64,000 bases of DNA from the NCBI GenBank assembly GCA_963971575.1, contig OZ020611.1, positions 239,468,654 to 239,532,653 of the forward strand, read 5' to 3'. A model generated the notes under the pieces. The model saw only the letters and a list, made by a program, of their open reading frames with translations, had not been told where the DNA came from and did not search any database. A program made the position numbers and the translations under genes. Each line of letters starts with the position of its first letter. Within the stretch, counting starts at the first letter, position 1. This DNA comes from Liopterus haemorrhoidalis. Its lineage: Eukaryota > Arthropoda > Insecta > Coleoptera > Dytiscidae. Positions 57,585 to 64,000 of the stretch are shown here, one piece after another.

Positions 57585-58072
57585 CAGGGTTTCGAACCGG
57601 AACTAAACCGAAAACCAAAAAAAAAACGTTTCTTTTGTCGAAACAAAAACCGGAGCTGAATCGAAAAAAAATTTCGGTTTATTTCGGTTCAGATAATGTT
57701 TATGGGAGTGAATATAAAATACATTTTATTTAAGATTATTTTTTAAACTGATGAGCAGAAAAAATCGTATTTTTTTTTTAACTGCCAAGTTAAAAAAAAA
57801 ATGCGCTTCTATTATTTCGGGGGGGGGGCAGAACAGCGGTCTTGGTATTATTATTACAAAATAAGGAATAAAATGTTCTTCTAAATTATAGTAGAAAATA
57901 AATTACTAATACAAATAAAAGCATTAAAAAATATATCACTTGGAACTAAACCGAAAACCGAAAAAAAACCGTTATTTTTGCCGGAACGAAAACCGGAACC
58001 GAACCGATATTTATTTTTTTAATAGAACCGGAACAAAAACCGAAACGAAAAAAATAACGGTTCGAAGCCCTG
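57585..58072. mobile_element. hAT-like element, CCGAACC-rich
   Basis: CAGGGTTTCGAACCGGAAC at the left and its near-complement closing GGTTCGAAGCCCTG at 58072, with perfect 8-base duplications GTTAAAAT (57577-57584, 58073-58080). Internal AACCGGAAC/CCGAAAACC repeats occupy both subterminal regions. Confidence 0.85.
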
Positions 58073-58593
58073 GTTAAAATAATTGTTCGGTTAAAACTAT
58101 GTTGTGAATTTATCTTTATTGGGAATAATAATTTATATTTATTGGGAACGTATTATGCTTGTGTGATTGTGGATTTAATGTGAACAAGTGTTTTTATTGA
58201 ATCGTGAATGAACAACGTACAAATATAATAAATCTATTTTGCGGAAATGTACAATATTTATTTATAAATAATTATAGGGGCAGAAAGTAAATAATATAAT
58301 ATTACCATAACATGCAAATGTATCAATATTTTTTCTTCCTTTTCTTCTCTATGGTAAGATACTATTTTCAGGTCATATTTACCTTATTTTTATTTTTAAA
58401 CAAACAGAGAAATCAAAATTTATAAATGTATCACAGTTTGAAAGTTTTAAATATTAACTTGCAATATATCGTGAAATCTTTTGGTTCTTTAAAACAATAA
58501 AACAACATTTGTAAAACGATATATTCCGTAAAAGTTTTAGACAAATGAAAATATTTTAATATTTCTTCAAGTAAATTAAAAGGGTCACTCATA

Positions 58594-59132
58594 CAGTCGG
58601 ATTGCTGATAGGTGACTGTTACATGTATGTATCAAGTAGTGCATTCATATAATAATCTAGTTACCATTTTTCAGCGATTTTAAAAATGTATTTTGTTATT
58701 TGTCTTAACTGTCAGTGTCTGGTAATAAATATTAATTAAAATATGGCTTGCGGCCAATTATTAAATTCACAAACTTTAATTTTAAATCTGCTGGAATAAA
58801 CAACAAATTATAATCCAAAATTTACGAATGAGTATAAATTTTTCCTTATTTATAATTATAACCTTAAAATTAATAATTTTGTTTGTTTGAGTACTGCTGT
58901 AAATTTATTTTCGCGCTCTAATAAGTAAAGATACTACGAATCATGCTGTTTCTTTCTAATGCTTTGTTTTTTATTCAAATAATTTTAGTTTTAATAAGGT
59001 TAGTTGTCAACTTGCGTCACTATACGTTACTATGGGTATGCAAATAATTGTAATGATATAGACAGAGAAAGCATATAGTATTGAATATCGATACTTGTAG
59101 CAACGAACAGTGACTTATCAGCAATCCAACTA
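58594..59132. mobile_element. TA-flanked MITE with AGTCGGATTGCTGATA ends, copy 2
   Basis: CAGTCGGATTGCTGATAGGT at the left and the complement of TAGTTGGATTGCTGATAAGT at the right, TA on both flanks. The full-length interior matches 29863-30388 in inverted orientation. Confidence 0.8.
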
Positions 59133-59957
59133 TATCACGCAGTTGCCTCTGTTTAATTCAAACTGATCTCCTAAAAAGCATTTATATTCACCTATATTAA
59201 TTTTTTCCCTTATTAACCCATTTTTGTTGAATTTGTTCTAGTAATAATTGGTTTAAAATAAACAGACTTACCATGATTAATTATATATATTTTTTTCTGG
59301 CTATTTGACCTTTAGAGGTTAGAAATACAGCTGGTTAAAAGGTTAACACCATGTATACCAAATATAACCGACTGAATTAACCACATCGAGGTTACAATTT
59401 TAACACTATAGAGTTACAGAATAACAAAATATTGTATTCTGTATTGTATTGACCTTGAGTATAATTTTTAACTTTTTAAAGTACAGAATAGACCCGTAGA
59501 TACCAGGGATGGGGAGTCGGAGTCGGGAGTCGAGGAGTCGAAGCTTTTTGGAGGAGTCGGAGTCGGGAGTCGGAAAAAGTTATCGACTCCCGACTCTTTG
59601 ATTACATATTTATCAAGGATGAGAACAATCCGAAAACGAAAGTAAAATACCATACTACCAGAATTTTTTAAAGTACGGAAACAGGAACGACATTTTTTCT
59701 CTGTTCATGAACGAAAATGAAATTAAAAATATTCAATTCCGGTTTCCTTCACGCTTTCCAGTTAAAAATTTAATTAATTTTTAGTCATATCTAATTTTTC
59801 TTTTTCTGTATACTTTGTTTATTATGTTAAAACGAAACTAAACTGGATTTTTATTTTCTCAAGTTGTAACGGGCTTTGTGATTATTTTATGTTTCATGTT
59901 GGCAGCTAAAATTTATATGTCAAAAGAAAAAAGTGACATGTTATGAAAAATAAAGTA

Positions 59958-60083
59958 TAGTCTGTTCCAAATGATTAGGCGGAACTAGATTTTCGGTTAG
60001 TTCCGCCTAATCGTTTGGAACAGACTAACCGAAAATCAGACTAACCGAAAATCTAGTTCCGCCTAAACCAACGGAACAGACTT
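59958..60083. mobile_element. Miniature rearranged MITE, 126 bases
   Basis: Contains the 'GGCGGAACTAG' family end three times: TAGTCTGTTCCAAATGATTA at the left, an inverted TAATCGTTTGGAACAGACT in the middle, and TCTAGTTCCGCCTAAACC at the right. ACTAACCGAAAATC is duplicated between them. It is almost entirely end sequence. Confidence 0.7.
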
Positions 60084-60221
60084 TATATAAAATACAAAAT
60101 AATTTTTTTTAAACTAATATATTTGAAAATTTGTATTAAAAATGACTCAATAGTCATGATGAAATGAAAATGACATTTTATAAAAACAGCTCACCCAAAC
60201 CCAAGATATTTCATGTAAGTA

Positions 60222-60403
60222 TAGTCTGTTTCTTTGGTTTAAGCGGAATTAGATATCGAAATCTACTAACTTTTAAGGATTGAATGAAGCTTTGTATCAT
60301 TTTGTTTAACAAAAGCCCACTTTGATAGTTAAAAAGTGAACTCGTGATAAATTAAGAAAATAAAAATTCCATTTAGTTCCGCTTAAACATTTGGAATAGA
60401 CTT
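60222..60403. mobile_element. Short MITE, 'GGCGGAACTAG' family, 182 bases
   Basis: TAGTCTGTTTCTTTGGTTTA then AGCGGAATTAGATATCG at the left; TTTAGTTCCGCTTAAACATT then TGGAATAGACTT at the right; TA flanks. Confidence 0.7.
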
Positions 60404-60786
60404 TACAATTTACCAGTGAAAGGAGTCGGGAGTCGGAGTCGATTTTCGAAAATACCGACTCCGGAGTCGAGAGTCGGGAGTCGATAATTTTTCTGTCGAC
60501 TCCCCATCCCTGGTAGATACGTTCGCGGATAAAAAATCCCAGACAGTTAACAGTACGTCCCAAGAGGGCATTATTTGACAAACATCGAATCAAAATTGGA
60601 AAAGCAATAAATGCAATACAAGCTGTTTGCAGAGGTAACGTAAAGCGAGATATTGCTGTACTTGGTTGATCTATCTTCTTATTAGATGTTGAGCAGCTAT
60701 TATATATTTTTTGATACAATACACTTGGTATGATTTTGGTGCTTATGTTGGGATCAATTTATCAAATAACAATGTCATTTTCTTAC

Positions 60787-61000
60787 CTTTCCTCTGAGCA
60801 TAAGTGTGTCATCCTTGGTGATGGTGATTTCTCCAATCTGTCCAAGATCTCCCATCTGTACATCCTCCAGTTTGACGATATTGGCCTCGTCTCCGAAGAC
60901 GATACCACCAGTCGCGATAGCCATGTCTTGTAGTGTAGCCTTACGATTATCACCGAAACCTGGGGCCTTAACTGCAGCGATTTGAAGTCCAATTCTTAAA
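60787..61000 (-). CDS. Hsp60: Mitochondrial chaperonin Hsp60, internal exon (apical domain end)
   Basis: Seen: acceptor GTTTTCAG at 61008-61001, donor GTAAGA at 60786-60781. After one base completing a split codon, it encodes [20 protein letters not shown], then [20 protein letters not shown] and [19 protein letters not shown], ending on a codon boundary. '[12 protein letters not shown]' and 'D+A.+TGG' are hallmark Hsp60 strings. It is the most 5' Hsp60 exon in the window; the first ~290 residues (signal peptide, first equatorial half, most of the apical domain) must lie beyond 64000, since 61001-64000 holds no further match. Confidence 0.96.
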
Positions 61001-61110
61001 CTGAAAACAAAATGAAAAATGAATTTAATTATATAAACAAGTGGTTACAGAAAAATATAGACTACAAAACAAAGGTTTACAGCGCAAGGAAATTTAAAAA
61101 ATTATATTTA

Positions 61111-62340
61111 TGGGTCTATTCTGTAAAAAAAATTTTACAGTACTGTATCACTATAGCGCTGTAGTGAGCTTAGCACTGTAAAGTGCCAAGTTATGGCGGC
61201 TCTGTAAATATTGAGCATTAGCTATTCTGTAACACATTCTGTAATTTCGGTCGATTTAAACTTTGCTTACATTGTAACTAACTTCACTATGTTTATTTCT
61301 AACCTCAAAATTTGAGGTATTGATCAATGTCATCGCTCGGTAATTGTATATCATATTTGTATATACACATATACTCATGTTTTTTATGTTTGTAATTTTT
61401 ATTAATTATTGTTATAATTGGTTTATAAAAATAAAAGTTTCTCTTTGCATCTTATGTATCTTTATTCCATATAAACATATCTTTTACATCAAATTATACA
61501 ATGGACTGCTGAACATATAAAATACTAATCTGCTTTCCCAAATTCATATCTTGATTAGCTGTTAAATAAAGTTTTAAATCAGTTTTTGAAAATTTTAAAT
61601 ACTTTTCAAATATTGTACCATTTGGTACAGGATCTTCATTATTTTCAGGTTCAGGATCTTTATTATTTTCAGGTTCAGGATCTTCATTATTTACAGGTTC
61701 AAGCTCATCATCATCAATCTCAGCATAGTTAGGTATTCTTGCTTTTGTTGCTATATTATGCAAAACTTACCCTTTTTCACTCCACGGTTTTCTTCCCTCG
61801 TAGTGGGGAACTTTATATGAATTGGCATTAGAAGTGTTGTTATCAGATAACAAATTTCTATTATCGATCTACTAACAATAGGCTGGCTCAAAGAAGTGAA
61901 ATTGTGAGCCCCTGTAGTAGCCTGATAGGATCCATTAGTTAAAAAATACAGTGTTTCTAAAACCTGTATATAAAAATATATAAATGAAAACATGTATGTA
62001 TAAAAAAAAGTTTATGTGTGGTTGTAACGTGATATTTTAAGCATAATTACCTGTTATGATCCTCTTGTAGTAGTTGCATTAGAAATAGGGCGAAATTTGG
62101 ATCATTTATTTTTTTTTAGGTGACACGAACAATACGAACATATACAACTTGACTTCTATACAGTACTGTAACTGACTTACGGCCAGAAAAATATCGCCGT
62201 AACGTTACAGCGATATTTTACATCGGTGTAGAGTTTCCAGAGCAACGCGTGTCAATACAGAATAGCACTTTCCTTACAGCGCTGTATTTTACAAAGTTAT
62301 AGCGCTTACAGCGGTAGAAAACTCATACAGAATAGACCCA
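61111..62340 (-). mobile_element. PIF/Harbinger element, internally deleted
   Basis: Perfect inverted ends TGGGTCTATTCTGTA (61111-61125 and the complement ending 62340), flanked by TTA duplications (61108-61110, 62341-62343). Subterminal AGCGCTGTA/TACAGCGCT words recur at both ends. It carries a truncated transposase on the minus strand. It lies upstream (5') of the first visible Hsp60 exon, within the next intron. Confidence 0.85.
61494..61993 (-). pseudogene. Harbinger transposase lacking its catalytic core
   Basis: Seen: the right part (from about 61985) reads QVLETLYFLTNGSYQATTGA, SLSQPIVSRSIIEICYLITT and MPIHIKFPTTREE, matching the N-terminal region of PIF/Harbinger transposases (L..L.F.A.G.+....G...+SQ..VSR.+......+...+IKFP). 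It then runs without the DDE part into LHNIATKARIPNYA (the usual 'LHNIA' C-terminal block), an acidic run of three 24-base repeats encoding PEPENNED-type octapeptides (61629-61700), and a short tail. Inference: a deletion removed the central catalytic domain and fused the two ends in different frames near 61775. A small 5' exon may lie at about 62085-62050. Confidence 0.75.
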
Positions 62341-62574
62341 TTAAAGTCATTAATACACTATAAAAGTAATCAAAATAACCAGATCCGGTTTGTCCTTACC
62401 AAAGTGAACAGCATATACCTTTAATAAGTATAATTTTATACATAGTGACAAAAATTACACATTAATGAAAACTTTTATAATGCAAACTGATGGCGAAATA
62501 GAAAATGTTAATTTGTCATCATCTGTGCTAATTATCAAGAAGATAATTCAGAATTTAACAAATTGTTTAATATT

Positions 62575-62629
62575 GCATACGTCCGACACTCTGTATAATA
62601 CAACACATAAACAGAGCTCTAATGTATGC
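62575..62629. repeat. Short dispersed repeat, copy 4
   Basis: Same core as 49834-49889 with the upstream segment from about 62507. It is followed directly by GATGTGTGGATATTCACACC and TTTCAGGGTTTAATAGGTAT, a GTCT-family terminus. Confidence 0.75.
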
Positions 62630-62759
62630 ACAACAAAATGAATGTGATGTGTGGATATTCACACCTTTCAGGGTTTAATAGGTATTATATGTTTCACTTT
62701 GTATTACCTAACTAATGGGGAAAGTTTATTGTTTATGTTGTATATTTACAATACATTTA

Positions 62760-63534
62760 TGGCCGGTATTATAAAAACCTAACCAAAGGACCAACTATCT
62801 AGTTGCAAACTAAATTTAGTTGATAACTAATAAACAAGTTATTTAATTTCGGTATTATAAATCAGAACAGCCAACTAAGTAACTAGTTCACAACTAAAAC
62901 AATTGAGTGTCAAGATTTACCGACCGAACGTTAGTTATACAACTGACCGGTAGATGCCTACCTATAATTTTGACAGTGAAAAATTATTTCCAAATGGAAA
63001 AAAAAAACGGGATAGAGGTTAAAACTATACAGAAATTGAAAAAGAGCAATTAATTGATATAGTACATAAATATAAAAATGTAGTGGTAAAACAAAAAAAC
63101 TGATAATGTTAGTGTTATTGAAAAACTAAATTAATGGAACATAACGGATGGTGATGAAACACTACTGACAGATGATACTGATGACATAATATGTAAATTT
63201 ATGTTGATTATTTATATAAATCTACTAATATGAATTTTCTTTATGTACAATATTATCCATACTTTGCAGTTATTATTATCAAGTATATATTTTAGTATAA
63301 ATAATATAAACAAGTTATTTCAATGTAAACAAAATGCTTATTATTTAAATTTAATACAAATATAGTTGCCAACTATAATTTAGTACCCAGAAATTCTGTC
63401 AACTAATTTAGTTTGTAGATTTAGTTGGGAACTTTTTTAAACTAACTTTTATAATACCGAAATCTATGGTTTAAATTAGTTTAACTCTTAACTAAAATTT
63501 AGTAGCAAACTATTTTGCTTTATAATACCGGCCA
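62760..63534 (+). mobile_element. PIF/Harbinger non-autonomous element
   Basis: Perfect inverted ends TGGCCGGTATTATAAA (62760 onward, complement ending 63534) and TTA duplications (62757-62759, 63535-63537). The subterminal halves carry AACTAA/TTAGTT-rich sequence in mirror orientation. Contains a Myb/SANT-like coding remnant. Confidence 0.85.
62990..63180 (+). pseudogene. Myb/SANT-like protein fragment of a Harbinger element
   Basis: Shifting frames read NYTEIEKEQLIDIVHKYKNV, then KKTDNVSVIEKLN-stop-WNIT and DGDETLLTDD. 'FT..E+..L++++.KYK.++E.KKTD.....++...W..I' is the Myb/SANT-like DNA-binding protein that accompanies the transposase in PIF/Harbinger elements. A frameshift and a stop are present, so it is inactive. 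Confidence 0.65.
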
Positions 63535-63595
63535 TTATAATATTATTATATTATTTGTCTCATTTTATAATACGTAACTAAGAAGGAAAGTTCAT

Positions 63596-63790
63596 TTTTA
63601 GGGTTTTGTAGGTATGACCACCTAAAAACTCTTGTAACGTCACTCATGTGTCTGTCTGTCTGTCTTTATATACGGTAGAGAGATAGTGGCCAAACGGCTT
63701 AACACAGAAAGTTGAAATTTGGCATGCTTATACAACTCTTTGACACACATATAGGAAAAATACTGATAGTAAAAAAAAAAAAACGTATCC
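63596..63790 (-). mobile_element. GTCT-microsatellite repeat family, partial copy
   Basis: TTAGGGTTTTGTAGGTATGA, a short (GTCT)n run at 63649-63665 and the core AAGTTGAAATTTGGCATGCT. The ACGTCACTCATGTGTCTGTC segment is shared specifically with the copy at 6950-7233, so these two form a subfamily. Confidence 0.65.
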
Positions 63791-63827
63791 CGAGATAAAT
63801 GTAAACAAATATGTATTAAATAAAATA

Positions 63828-64000
63828 TCTACTATTATATTGTACAAGTGTTGGTATATATGTTTTATTCAACTTCTGGTGTATCTTCATTTTTCCGGTA
63901 ACGCGGAGAGAGGAAAATGAACCGCCGTCTTATCCGGGTGATATTTTTTTAGTGCTTAGACTTAATTTTATTTCGACAGGGGGTACTGACTAATTTTTAT
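63828..64000. repeat. Unidentified dispersed repeat (copy 2, unoccupied Tc1 site)
   Basis: ATCTACTATTATATTGTACA, AGTGTTGGTATATATG, TTTTTCCGGTAACGCGGAG, TTTCGACAGGGGGTACTGAC: the same as the sequence around the Tc1 at 46270-48005, but with a single TA and no insertion. It continues beyond the window. Confidence 0.8.

Larger units (their letters stand above)
59504..60512. mobile_element. hAT-like element with nested MITEs
   Basis: CAGGGATGGGGAGTCGGAG at the left and CTCCCCATCCCTG at the right, with perfect 8-base duplications GTAGATAC (59496-59503, 60513-60520). Subterminal GGAGTCGGGAGTCG runs are present at both ends. Two small MITEs sit inside (59958-60083, 60222-60403). No transposase coding. 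Confidence 0.85.

Noticed and set aside
60306..60719. 137-codon minus-strand frame
   Set aside because: Runs through a MITE and the end of a hAT element; composite of repeat sequence, not a gene.
61001..64000. Search for further 5' Hsp60 exons
   Set aside because: No Hsp60-like sequence is visible on the minus strand; the space is taken by two Harbinger derivatives and repeats.

Overview
This is an AT-rich, repeat-dense eukaryotic window, most likely from an insect. The evidence is GT-AG introns of several kilobases, a mitochondrial-type Hsp60 with a GGM tail, and many Tc1/mariner, pogo, hAT, PIF/Harbinger and piggyBac-like relics. A beetle or similar insect with a large genome is plausible, but the sequence alone does not settle the species. 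No CRISPR array, operon or rRNA gene was seen.

Only two host genes are clearly supported, and they are convergent. On the + strand, the last two coding exons (23353-23612 and 26113-26413) of a Grb7/10/14-family adaptor encode the BPS segment and the C-terminal SH2 domain. Their 2.5-kb intron is filled mainly by a degenerate minisatellite. On the - strand, four coding exons (61000-60787, 54921-54615, 50100-49922, 46150-45989) encode the C-terminal part of the mitochondrial chaperonin Hsp60. Its 5' exons lie beyond the right edge. The Hsp60 introns (3.8, 4.5 and 5.9 kb) are packed with transposons.

Region by region: 1-1.2 kb holds a SWIM zinc-finger pseudogene divergent from a helix-turn-helix-like fragment. 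3.3-5.6 kb holds a hAT relic and a pogo element containing a mariner fragment. 6.2-6.9 kb is a large foldback element. 7-13.6 kb holds dispersed GTCT-microsatellite elements, one inserted in a mariner that also carries a hAT end. 14-23 kb has a second SWIM fragment, a pseudogene of a multicopy arthropod family, and hAT elements and MITEs. 26.8-30.9 kb has MITEs and a LINE reverse-transcriptase remnant. 31.5-33.8 kb is satellite-like DNA. 34.9-38.4 kb has TIR elements, including a hAT nested in a MITE. 39-45.8 kb is old tandemly repeated DNA without recognisable genes. 46-64 kb is the Hsp60 3' region with a Tc1 element, MITEs, hAT elements and two PIF/Harbinger derivatives.

The most informative structures are the nested insertions with visible target duplications. 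Several of these have an unoccupied copy of the same site elsewhere in the window. Also notable are a dispersed ~1-kb element that joins terminal inverted motifs, a GTCT microsatellite and a tRNA-like Pol III promoter segment, and a TA-flanked MITE family with about ten copies. I did not find a convincing new host gene system; the novelty is in the repeats.
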